DNA from: Arenicola marina
Lineage: Eukaryota; Annelida; Polychaeta; Arenicolidae
Assembly: GCA_964019135.1 (NCBI GenBank)
Contig: OZ025252.1
Coordinates: 9,440,823 to 9,504,822, forward strand
Length of the DNA: 64,000 nucleotides
Direction of reading: 5' to 3'
Positions 13,501-23,800 of the stretch are shown one piece after another. A model generated the notes under the pieces. That model saw nothing but the letters and a program-made list of their open reading frames with translations, did not search any database and was not told the origin of the DNA. The position numbers and the translations under genes were made by a program. Position 1 is the stretch's first letter. Each line of letters begins with the position of its first letter.

Positions 13501-16120
13501 GAGTTGGGGTGGTGTATGCCCGCTCACCAATCGCCTTTCATATTAAAACGACAAATAAAATTAAATAGTTTATTCAAGGCATAAATCCGCAAATCTATTG
13601 AGTTATATTATCGTCCGTGATACGCGTACACTCATTCTAACGCTTACCATTGGTGACGTCATGTTGCAGGCAGCACGCCAAGTGGCCGTCGTTCCGGCTG
13701 CCCTTCCGTAAGATGGGCAGTGCCGGCGGGGAGATGGAGCTGGGCTCTACCCCCTTCCGCGACGACAAGACAGTTATGTATGGGGACATGCTGAGGGCTT
13801 TCAACAACCCCGTGTACGATACCCCCCAACAGGTGAGACACGGGTGTGGGCGGGTAGGAGTGGGGGGGGGGGGGTCACCAGGTAGCCATCACTTGGTGTG
13901 ACGTATCATTTTTCTATTTTCACTGTCCCTCTTCCCTTTCTCGCGTCACTTTAACTGTCCCCTCCCCTTTCTCATGTCATTTTCATTGTCCCCTCCCCTT
14001 TCTCGTGTCACTTTCAGTGCCCCCCTCCCCTTCCTGGTGTCACTTTAACTGTCCCCTCCCCTTTCTCGTGTCACTTTAACTGTCCCCCTCTCCTTCCACG
14101 CGTCACTTTCACTGTCCCCTCCCCTTTCTCATGTCACTTTCAGTGCCCCGCTCCCCTTCCTGGTGTCACTTTAACTGTCCCCTCCCCTTTCTGGTGTCAC
14201 TTTAACTGTCCTCCTTCCCTTTCTCGTGTCATTTTCACTGTCCTCCTCCCCTTTCTGGTGTCATTTTCACTGTCCCCGCTCCCCTTTCTGGTGTCACTTT
14301 AGCTGTCCCCTCCCCTTTCTCGTGTCACTTTAATTGTCCCCTCCCCTTTCTGGTGTCACTTTAACTGTCCTCCCCTTTCTCGTGTCACTTTAACTGTCCC
14401 TCTCCCCTTTCTCGTGTCACTTTAACTGTCCCCCTCCCCTTGCTCATGTCACTTTAACTGTCATCTCCCCTTTCTCGTGTCACTTTAACTGTCCCCCTCC
14501 CCTTTCCCGTGTCACTTTAACTGTCCCCTTCCCTTTCTCGTGTCACTTTAACTGTCCCCCTCCCCTTTCTCGTGTCACTTTAATTGTCCCCTCCCCTTTC
14601 TGGTGTCACTTTAACTGTCCTCCCTTTCTCGTGTCACTTTAACTGTCCCTCTCCCCTTTCTCGTGTCACTTTAACTGTCCCCCTCCCCTTGCTCATGTCA
14701 CTTTAACTGTCATCTCCCCTTTCTCGTGTCACTTTAACTGTCCCCCTCCCCTTTCCCGTGTCACTTTAACTGTCCCCTTCCCTTTCTCGTGTCACTTTAA
14801 CTGTCCCCCTTCCCTTTCTCGTGTCACTTTAATTGTCCCCTCCCCTTTCTGGTGTCACTTTAACTGTCCTCCCCTTTCTCGTGTCACTTTAACTGTCCCT
14901 CTCCCCTTTCTCCTGTCACTTTAACTGTCCCCCTCCCCTGGCTCATGTCACTTTAACTGTCATTTCCCTATTCTCGTGTCACTTTAACTGTCCCCCTCCC
15001 TTTTCCCGTGTCACTTTAACTGTCCCCCTTCCCTTTCTCGTGTCACTTTAACTGTCCCCCTTCCCTTTCTCGTGTCACTTTAACTGTCCCCCTTCCCTTT
15101 CTCGTGTCACTTTAACTGTCCCCTTCCCTTTCCCGTGTCACTTTAACTGTCCCCCTCCCCTTTCTCGTGTCACTTTAACTGTCCCTCTCCCCTTTCTCGT
15201 GTCACTTTAACTGTCCCCCTTCCCTTTCTCGTGTCACTTTAACTGTCCCCTTCCCTTTCCCGTGTCACTTTAACTGTCCCCCTCCCCTTTCTCGTGTCAC
15301 TTTAACTGTCCCCTCCCCGTTCCCGTGTCACTTTAACTGTCCCCCTCCCCTTTCTCGTGTCACTTTAACTGTCCCCTCCCCTTTCCCGTGTCACTTTAAC
15401 TGTCCCCCTCCCCTTTCAGTACGATGACGATGCGATAGGTGCCGCCAATGGTAGCAACCCCGTAATCCTTGACGCCAGTGACATTGAACCGACCTTCCAG
15501 AAGTCGATGAGGTCAGACTCGACGGCGGGCTTCAGCAACCCACTCTACGGTCAGAGTCAGGTGAGGTCAACCCCTGTCCGCGGGTGCTTTAACTGCTCAC
15601 CCCTAGTTCAATCCACTGGGTTCAATAGCGGAAGGATATTAAGGTTGGAGGAGTCCTACATATATATACGCCTGCCTTCGCACACCCCATCTAATGATAC
15701 GCTGCCATGCAGCATGTTACTGATGGTTAACCCGGCAGCTGGGCTTTTCGCCCGGGAGACAGGGCCTTCACTAACCCCATGTACTTTTTTGTTAAGGCAT
15801 ATATAGCGTAGATTATCCATGTCTCAAGATGTAAATGTCATTTCTATTCAACATAGTTAACACAGATTATAATTGGGTATGTAATTGATATTTATATGCG
15901 ACAACAACGACAACGAATGGTATTTAAATATGACGACAGCGACAACTTGTTCCGTGTCGCCAAACGTAGCGTAAAGCCCAATAGCATTATCTTTGTGAAC
16001 GATGTTTGCCATTTCCTTTCCCGTCCCCAGCAGTCGCAGCCAACATTGTACATCGATGCCAACATGAAGATCAACCCAGTTTTCACCCAGGAGGGCATAG
16101 AGGAGGACAGCTCCATATAG
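4536..16120 (+). CDS. AMN: Amnionless (AMN), 3' nine coding exons; 5' end outside window
   Basis: Type I membrane protein that carries cubilin to the apical surface for endocytosis. Exons: 4536-4762, 6191-6346, 7202-7298, 7959-8038, 10125-10257, 12509-12752, 13670-13832, 15420-15560, 16031-16120. All have AG/GT borders and compatible phases and give 442 residues plus stop. The order follows vertebrate AMN: a DPESWFDPDNW beta-helix segment, then the Cys-rich module CSDVTGCICGN and CESPLVVEGHCCKVCG, a juxtamembrane domain, one membrane helix (SLVIAILALILLVALGMY) followed by the basic stop DRRRPP, and a cytoplasmic tail. The tail has three endocytic motifs: FNNPVY (13800-13817), FSNPLY (15531-15548) and INPVF (16070-16084), like the FxNPxF pair of mammals. 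The signal peptide and N-terminal part (about 110-130 residues, judged from human AMN) must lie upstream of the 29-bp array. The first acceptor was set at TTACAG ending at 4535. The last acceptor is a CAGCAG tandem, so one Gln may be optional. The tail is longer than in mammals. Confidence 0.93.
4763..6190 (+). other. AMN intron between exons 4536-4762 and 6191-6346
   Basis: A GTGAGT donor and a TTTGTTTCCAG acceptor bound this 1.4-kb AT-rich stretch. I see no gene, array or recognisable transposon in it; the short ORFs are chance. Confidence 0.7.
6308..6505 (+). repeat. 50-bp tandem duplication of an AMN exon end and its donor (4 copies)
   Basis: The last 39 bases of exon 6191-6346 plus the donor GTCAGT form the first unit. 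Copies start at the TGACGTCAC motif at 6308, 6358, 6407 and 6458. Only the first is coding: read-through from the exon meets a stop in the second unit. The copied donors read GTCCGT rather than GTCAGT, so they look weaker. Confidence 0.85.
6536..7042 (+). repeat. 54-bp array made of tRNA-type SINE heads
   Basis: About nine tandem units containing GGTGTAGTGGTTGGCGCACT, which is an RNA polymerase III A-box region, followed by agaccgcagatcaataggtc. The same head occurs in a fuller tRNA-derived SINE at 35.5 kb, here without the B box. Short ORFs on both strands across it are by-products of a 54-bp unit. Confidence 0.8.
7299..7958 (+). other. AMN intron between exons 7202-7298 and 7959-8038
   Basis: Intron starting GTAGGT and ending TTTGCAG. 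It holds AT-rich sequence and a short C-rich stretch with a repeated GGTATTTT-ATGTTGT segment before the acceptor; no gene seen. Confidence 0.65.
8039..10124 (+). other. AMN intron between exons 7959-8038 and 10125-10257
   Basis: A 2.1-kb intron (GTAATT...CTTGTAG). It is unique-looking AT-rich DNA with a C-rich run near 10060. No coding region, RNA gene or clear mobile element recognised. Confidence 0.65.
10567..12450. repeat. 48-bp minisatellite (about 39 copies) in an AMN intron
   Basis: Unit of 48 bp with core CAGTCACGTCAGGCGAGC and TATCAGAACTGTAAAACATG. Because 48 is divisible by three and the unit lacks stops in some frames, long repetitive ORFs appear on both strands (504 codons on +, 440 on -). 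No independent sign of coding. It lies between AMN exons ending at 10257 and starting at 12509, ending about 60 bp before the acceptor. Confidence 0.95.
12755..13505 (+). repeat. G-rich degenerate array directly after an AMN donor
   Basis: Imperfect repeats of GTGTAGGAGGTGGTGGTGG with GGGGGG tracts and GTCAGGGTGCG begin 3 bases into the intron after exon 12509-12752. The + strand (RNA sense) has many runs of three or more Gs, so G-quadruplexes in the pre-mRNA are possible. Short Gly-rich ORFs here are not genes. Confidence 0.85.
13915..15419 (+). repeat. 30-32-bp pyrimidine-rich array ending in an AMN acceptor
   Basis: About 48 units of GTGTCACTTTAACTGTCCCC followed by CTCCCCTTTCTC. The last unit ends CCCCTTTCAG and is the polypyrimidine tract and 3' splice site of exon 15420-15560. 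Higher-order blocks (for example the TCATCTCCCC and GCTCATGTCAC variants) recur about every 300 bp. Confidence 0.93.
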
Positions 16121-16226
16121 GGGGCGCCTTTCATCTTCACCTAGGACTTCGGCGAGGAGAGCTCCATTTAGGGGGCGCCTTTAATCTTCACCTAGGACTT
16201 CGGCGAGGACAGCTCCATTTAGCGTG
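16096..16226 (+). repeat. 51-bp duplication containing the AMN stop codon
   Basis: The coding end GAGGACAGCTCCATATAG and the following GGGGCGCC...CACCTAGGACTT are repeated 2.6 times into the 3' UTR, each time with a TAG in the equivalent place. The first TAG (16118-16120) ends the protein. Confidence 0.85.
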
Positions 16227-16625
16227 CCTCGAGCTACATCCGGGCAGCGTACAACGCTAGCGTCCAGTTATATTCTTAGTATGAAGTCAGTCTATTGTCA
16301 TTAATTGTCAGAGCATTTGTTTTAATGAATGAAGACACCCTGTAGGTGTAGATACACACTTGACTCCGGGAGCCGGTTCTGAACAAGGAATCGCGCGTCA
16401 GTTACATTCCTGATCACCACGATAATGGCGTCATATCCGTCCAAACGTGGCACAATCACACAGCCAAATTGCCAATGACTTAATTGTCATACTTAGCCGA
16501 TCTTTGGTATGTGAATTTGATGTTTAAAAACTGTATTTACATAAAGTGATCACTGGGACCAGAAATTGTCACAATTAAAGCTACCGACGTTTTTGCAAAT
16601 AAATCACCATGTTATTGGCAATCAA
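16121..16625 (+). other. AMN 3' untranslated region
   Basis: About 500 bases from the stop to a canonical poly(A) signal. It starts with the 51-bp duplication and is otherwise unremarkable. Confidence 0.7.
16598..16603 (+). terminator. AMN poly(A) signal AATAAA
   Basis: AATAAA on the + strand 478 bases after the AMN stop, the first canonical signal downstream; cleavage is expected about 10-30 bases later. Confidence 0.65.
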
Positions 16626-16854
16626 GTATGATTTTGATTCCAGTTTTATCTTGCTTGCCCAGTTCACGAGGCGCTGCGGTTGTACCGACGTAATAAACAT
16701 TTGAGGAATAAGTAAATATAAATATTAATCGTATATCCTTTAAACCGGTTCTAGGGTTCTCAGGCGGCTGGCCTCCCGGAGCCTGAAACTGCACACCGCA
16801 TGAACAGGCCACGGCGGCTCTACGGTAGGGTAGGTCTGGCGGCTTAAAGGGCAT

Positions 16855-17395
16855 TGCATTACATCTTAAAATAAAATTGGAGAGTGTTAACGCTTCGTTT
16901 CGGCCTACTAGTAAGGAGAAATAACATTAAGGCAACCCGCCCCCAGCAATGTCGAGCAGCGCGCCATTTTCCGGAGCAAGTGACGTATATTGTGACCCTT
17001 CATGTGGCGCCGCCTTACGTTATAATTGTAAGTTGTCTCGCCGAGGGAACTCTTCACAGTGGAGGTACCCTTCAGGGGAAACTCGTGAAACGAGAGATCA
17101 GGGCCGCGATTTGCGACAGTTCCAAGCCGCGCAGTAAACCATGATCTTAATGTTTCATGGAAAATAATATACAAACACATTGATATATGTCCGACGATTG
17201 TCTCCCTAAAAAATACACGATTGGAATCGCGGCTATTTATATTAGCGATGATCACGCGCTCTTGTTTTGCTCAGACAGTAGGCGTCATTTCCGGTTTGAA
17301 TATAATTAGTATCGCCTCCTAATTGGTCAATCACACCTCCAAAAACTGCTGGCAGTCACTTCTAGATTTTATTATGAGCTACAGACAGGACTTTA
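16855..17395 (-). mobile_element. Repeat with THAP first exon, copy 1
   Basis: Reads on the - strand and matches 30425-31005 over about 540 bp, including CCAAT-type motifs, the start of a THAP-like reading frame (MVYCAAWNC), the segment [14 protein letters not shown] and a shared downstream tail. Relative to copy 2, about 11 bases after CAAWNC are missing, so the THAP frame is broken here. It fills the gap between the convergent AMN and SART1 genes; its outer end contains an AATAAA usable by SART1. It may be a P-type (THAP) transposon fragment or a duplicated promoter plus exon. Confidence 0.6.
17368..17373 (-). terminator. Candidate SART1 poly(A) signal
   Basis: AATAAA on the - strand about 450 bases after the SART1 stop; a second AATAAA lies at 17432-17437. 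The 17368 copy falls in sequence shared with the THAP repeat, the other outside it. Which one is used cannot be told from sequence. Confidence 0.45.
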
Positions 17396-17820
17396 ATATA
17401 AATGTTCAGATCAAATTTTCACTTAGTCAGATTTATTATACAACCAAATCTTGCAAACTGTTCTTGCACGATATAAGTCGTTCACAAATGTATGCAGTCA
17501 GCGTGTGAGGGCATAGCCCTCATTAAACTTAGGTCACTTCATCTACATTGATCACTGCATTACATACGGAATTAATGATCCCAGTACTATCCACACTATC
17601 CATTCCACCGTTCCGTCACATCGCTGGGCAGACCACATTCAGAACCACATGGTGGGTCGCATCTCCATTATCGCGCACTTCTCATACAATCTACACGCAT
17701 CGCTTTTGTCGACACATCATGACGTCACACATATCAAGCCATGGGAGTGGCTTCCCTTGTCCAGAAGATGGCTGGCACGCGGAAGGGCACACAAAGAAAG
17801 CGTCTGCGCTCCAGTGACGT

Positions 17821-20800
17821 CTACTTGGATAACGACCTGAAAACATAAACAAATTTACAACACCGTGACCACGGACTCCGTCGCTTCTTGTCGGTATTCT
17901 ATAACAAGCACAGTTAGAGGATAACCCTGTTTCAAACGGACCTAGCAACTCGGGTGTAACATACTGCAAGTACATCAAATGTGATGTAATTAAGGCTATT
18001 ATTATTAATAGCGATAGTACCTGGGGCCGTATGCACACACTCCCCGCAGTTTACGCATCACATCCCACGTGCCATTCCAATTGGATATGACAGCCCTGAC
18101 AGCGCTGACAGCAGATACGGCATATACAATGGCGACTACGGCCCCTAGGGCTGTGTGGTGGGCCTGCCACATCTCATGCGTAAGCCAGGTGTGGTGTATG
18201 ACTACGGCCCCTAGGGCTGTGTATGACTACAGCCCCTAGGGTTGTGTATGACTACGGCCCCTAGGGCTGTGTATGACTACGGCCCCTAAGGCTGTGTATG
18301 ACTACAGCCCCTAGGGTTGTGTATGACTACGGCCCCTAGGGCTGTGTATGACTACAGCCCCTAGGGTTATGTATGACTACGGCCCCTAGGGCTGTGTATG
18401 ACTACGGCCCCTAAGGCTGTGTATGACTACAGCCCCTAGGGTTGTGTATGACTACGGCCCCTAGGGCTGTGTATGACTACGGCCCCTAAGGCTGTGTATG
18501 ACTACGGCCCCTAAGGCTGTGTATGACTACAGCCCCTAGGGTTATGTATGACTACGGCCCCTAGGGCTGTGTATGACTACGGCCCCTAAGGCTGTGTATG
18601 ACTACGGCCCCTAGGGTTGTGTATGACTACGGCCCCTAGGGCTGTGTATGACTACGGCCCCTAGGGCTGTGTATGACTACGGCCCCTAGGGCTGTGTATG
18701 ACTACGGCCCCTAGGGCTGTGTATGACTACAGCCCCTAGGGCTGTGTATGACTACGGCCCCTAAGGCTGTGTATGACTACGGCTCCTAGGGCTGTGTATG
18801 ACTACGGCCCCTAGGGCTGTGTATGACTACGGCCCCTAGGGCTGTGTATGATTACGGCCCCTAGGGCTGTGTATGACTACGGCCCCTAGGGCTGTGTATG
18901 ACTACGGCCCCTAGGGCTGTGTATGACTACGGCCCCTAGGGCTGTGTATGACTACGGCCCCTAGGGCTGTGTATGACTACGGCCCCTAGGGTTGTGTATG
19001 ACTACGGCCCCTAGGGTTGTGTATGACTACGGCCCCTAGGGCTGTGTATGACTACGGCCCCTAGGGCTGTGTATGACTACGGCCCCTAGGGCTGTGTATG
19101 ACTACGGCCCCTAGGGCTGTGTATGACTACGGCCCCTAGGGCTGTGTATGACTACGGCCCCTAGGGCTGTGTACGACTACAGCCCCTAGGGTTGTGTATG
19201 ACTACGGCCCCTAGGGCTGTGTATGACTACGGCCCCTAGGGCTGTGTATGACTACGACCCCTAGGGTTGTGTATGACTACGGCCCCTAGGGTTGTGTATG
19301 ACTACGGCCCCTAGGGCTGTGTATGACTACGGCCCCTAGGGCTGTGTATGACTACGACCCCTAGGGTTGTGTATGACTACGGCCCCTAGGGCTGTGTATG
19401 ACTACGGCCCCTAGGGCTGTGTATGACTACGGCCCCTAGGGCTGTGTATGACTACGGCCCCTAGGGTTGTGTATGACTACGGCCCCTAGGGCTGTGTATG
19501 ACTACGGCCCCTAGGGCTGTGTATGACTACGGCCCCTAGGGCTGCGTATGACTACGGCCCCTAGGGCTGTGTATGACTACGGCCCCTAGGGCTGTGTATG
19601 ACTACGGCCCCTAGGGCTGTGTATGACTACGGCCCCTAGGGCTGTGTATGACTACGGCCCCTAGGGCTGTGTATGACTACGGCCCCTAGGGCGGTGTATG
19701 ACTACGGCCCCTAGGGCTGTGTATGACTACGGCCCCTAGGGTTGTGTATGACTACGGCCCCTAGGGCTGTGTATGACTACGGCCCCTAGGGTTGTGTATG
19801 ACTACGGCCCCTAGGGCTGTGTATGACTACGGCCCCTAGGGCTGTGTATGACTACGGCCCCTAGGGCTGTGTATGACTACGGCCCCTAGGGCTGTGTATG
19901 ACTACGGCCCCTAGGGTTGTGTATGACTACGGCCCCTAGGGTTGTGTATGACTACGGCCCCTAGGGCTGTGTATGACTACGGCCCCTAGGGCTGTGTATG
20001 ACTACGGCCCCTAGGGCTGTGTATGACTACGGCCCCTAGGGCTGTGTATGACTACGGCCCCTAGGGCTGCGTATGACTACGGCCCCTAGGGCGGTGTATG
20101 ACTACGGCCCCTAGGGTTGTGTATGACTACGGCCCCTAGGGCTGTGTATGACTACGGCCCCTAGGGCTGTGTATGACTACGGCCCCTAGGGCGGTGTATG
20201 ACTACGGCCCCTAGGGCGGTGTATGACTACGGCCCCTAGGGCGGTGTATGACTACGGCCCCTAGGGCTGTGTATGACTACGGCCCCTAGGGCTGCGTATG
20301 ACTACGGCCCCTAGGGCTGCGTATGACTACGGCCCCTAGGGCTGTGTATGACTACGGCCCCTAGGGCTGTGTATGACTACGGCCCCTAGGGCTGTGTATG
20401 ACTACGGCCCCTAGGGCGGTGTATGACTACGGCCCCTAGGGCTGTGTATGACTACGGCCCCTAGGGCTGTGTATGACTACGGCCCCTAGGGTTGTGTATG
20501 ACTACGGCCCCTAGGGCTGTGTATGACTACGGCCCCTAGGGCTGTGTATGACTACGGCCCCTAGGGCGGTGTATGACTACGGCCCCTAGGGCTGCGTATG
20601 ACTACGGCCCCTAGGGCTGTGTATGACTACGGCCCCTAGGGCTGCGTATGACTACGGCCCCTAGGGCGGTGTATGACTACGGCCCCTAGGGCTGTGTATG
20701 ACTACGGCCCCTAGGGCTGTGTATGACTACGGCCCCTAGGGCTGTGTATGACTACGGCCCCTAGGGCTGTGTATGACTACGGCCCCTAGGGTTGTGTATG

Positions 20801-23800
20801 ACTACGGCCCCTAGGGCTGTGTATGACTACGGCCCCTAGGGCTGTGTATGACTACGGCCCCTAGGGCTGTGTATGACTACGGCCCCTAGGGCTGTGTATG
20901 ACTACGGCCCCTAGGGCTGTGTATGACTACGGCCCCTAGGGCTGTGTATGACTACGGCCCCTAGGGTTATGTATGACTACGGCCCCTAGGGCTGTGTATG
21001 ACTACGGCCCCTAGGGCTGTGTATGACTACGGCCCCTAGGGCTGTGTATGACTACGGCCCCTAGGGCTGTGTACTCACGTGGAGGCGTTCTTTCCGCCGC
21101 CGGAGAGCACGATGTACGGCGTCTTCTCCTTTTGCTGCTTGAGGTGCAGCAGCTCAACCGTCCCCAGGGGCGTGTCCGTGGAACTCATCGACTTCATCAG
21201 CTGAAGGGGGGGGGAGGGTGGGGGGAGGGGGGCAATGCGGAGTCAAAGGTCACAGACATGACACGCAGCTTATACCACGATATCTAGGGGGTACTCATCA
21301 TCCGACAAGGGTGGAATGTGCGGTTACCGGTAGTTCTCAGGGTGTCTGTACATCGTTTCCCACCCCAATAATTTGTTCAGGAATATACCTATCATACAAG
21401 AATGTCCTGTATGCTACTCCAATGTATGAACTGTTTCCGCAGTCAGTCACCCCCTTGCCCAGCAGATAGCCGCGCCTACCCCGTGCCACCATGACCCTGA
21501 CAATACCTGCCCCACTCTCCTTAACCCAGACACCCACCAGCCCCATACCTCCACCCTGACCCAGACACCCACCAGCCCTGCCCCTGCTCAACTCAATCAA
21601 CTCTCCCGAAACCCTGCTCCACTCTCCCTCCGCACCACGTGAGCCAGACACGCAACAGCCCCATACCTCCTCCTTGACCTAGAAACCACGTGCCCCACTC
21701 TCTCTTCTCCCCGCCCACCCTGCCCCACACTGGCAGACACCTACCTGCTCCTCCTCCACTTTCTTCATGCGTTTCTCCGTCTTCTTCTTGCCGGATCCCT
21801 TGCCGTGGAAGCGGTGGGAGAGGTATCGGAAGGCCTCCTTCTGGTTCATCAGGCGCCCAGTGTCGTCCACGTACTCCAGCTTCACGTCCGGCTTGTAGCT
21901 GTCCTTGTCCTTGAAGTCCAGGATCATGCCACCGCTGTAGCGGCTCTGCTTCCGGAACTTCTCGTCAAGGTCACTGCACCAAGGTCAAACACACCCGTTA
22001 TTTACATCATCACTCTCACTTTAAGGTCATCCAGGTCAATCAAGTGGCCAAGATCAAAGGGGTTAAAAAGCTAATGAAGGTCCACCATGTTAACAATGTT
22101 AAAAAGGTAATAAAGCTCAACAATGTTAACAAGCTAATAAATGTCAACAATGTTAAGAATGTCATCAAGGTGATAGATACACGTAGCTTGAGAAGAAAGG
22201 CGAAAATCGGGGTGATGTGTGTAACCTGAAGATGTTAGTACCGACTGCGACTATGTACATGCAATAACGACGGGGTTATAGGCCGAAACGTCACCACGCC
22301 GTCAGTCATTTGGCGTATCGAGGCTTTATAATGGGATTGGCCATGTTCAAGTGTGATTATTTGCCAGCGTCCAAACTACTCGTTCGATTTCGAAGCCATT
22401 TGGCAAACATGATGTCAATAACATGGGTACATATTGCGCCACATGTGGGTCATCTACCTACATTCATGTAGTGACAGCGATTTTTATACACTTTTGGCAA
22501 TGTCAATACTGCATTTGCGACTCGCTCTGAAGAATACTCTCGAACAAACAGCGGATTTCTATACCCCATATTAACGCAGTGTTACGTGGGAAACCATATT
22601 TCGTGACCTTGAGCTTGGAAGCGTGATCTTGATCAATATAGTGCTTCGCGCCAAAATACTAAAGTCAAGTTTCACCTAAAGTGTCGTTCATCTGACATGT
22701 CCCCTTCGCGAAGAAATTGAGCATGCCATTTCCCGCCAAAATGCTCTCATAGAGTCCCATGTTAAACGTTTGGAATTGAACCTATCCGGGCAATTTAAGA
22801 AAGTGAAAAACCGTATACAAGGCACCTGTAGGCCCAATAGGTAAAACAATTGGCAGCGGGATTAAATCAAAACTGTGAACGGTATAGCGATTTTCGGTCC
22901 TAGCTTTCAATGGTTAAGCGAATTTCATAAAATTCCTGTGACCTTGACCTTTGACCTACATGGTACATATACGAATTTAGCCTGACGATGGCCATTTCGC
23001 ATCTTTTTGTGAATTTGGAAGTCGATATCTTAAGGCATTCGAAAGATAATGCGTCACGTGACAGACAGACAGACAGACATACTAACCGAACACAGATTTT
23101 TGTCTCACTAACCGAACACACCGACATTTTTTTCCTTTGGTTAAACATGGTATCCAGTAGCCACAGTTCGCTTACCATATACAATTCGAGCAAGAAATGA
23201 CGTCACAGAAGTTTTTAGAAATTTGGACAATGATGAAACATTATTGGTGCTATCAGGGGCTCCCACTGGCGTCTTATGCAGGCGATCACTCTATGCTTGC
23301 AGTTGTGGATGAATAATACTGAGCTGGATGGTGACATAACATAACATAAACGTTTAACATGGGACCCCATGGGGATAATCAAACTTCCTTCAATATGACG
23401 CACTTGGCCCAATGATAAAGCATACAGATTCTGGCTTAGAAAATTAGAAAAATCATCAAAATCGGAAAAAAAGCTTGAGCTGCGATATTTGCGGCACATA
23501 GTAGGGATAAACTTTCGCTCAATATACCTGAGCACAGAATTAACACAGTGTGCTTGGTGTGGGCACCAGGCCACTACGAAGAGCGGTACCCTACTCGCTC
23601 GGTCGCCCATGATTAGTGAATTTGGAAATCGATTTTTGTTTCTTGGCTAGAATAGCAACATTGAGCGAGCTCTCAATATTTATGCTGAAACGTTGCAACC
23701 GGTAGGATAAGACCGGCATGAGTATATTATAGTATGTGTTTTTCGCCTGTACCCTAGAACGCCTAGTTTCGGCGCTTAAAGGGTGCCACAGTAGTGGACA

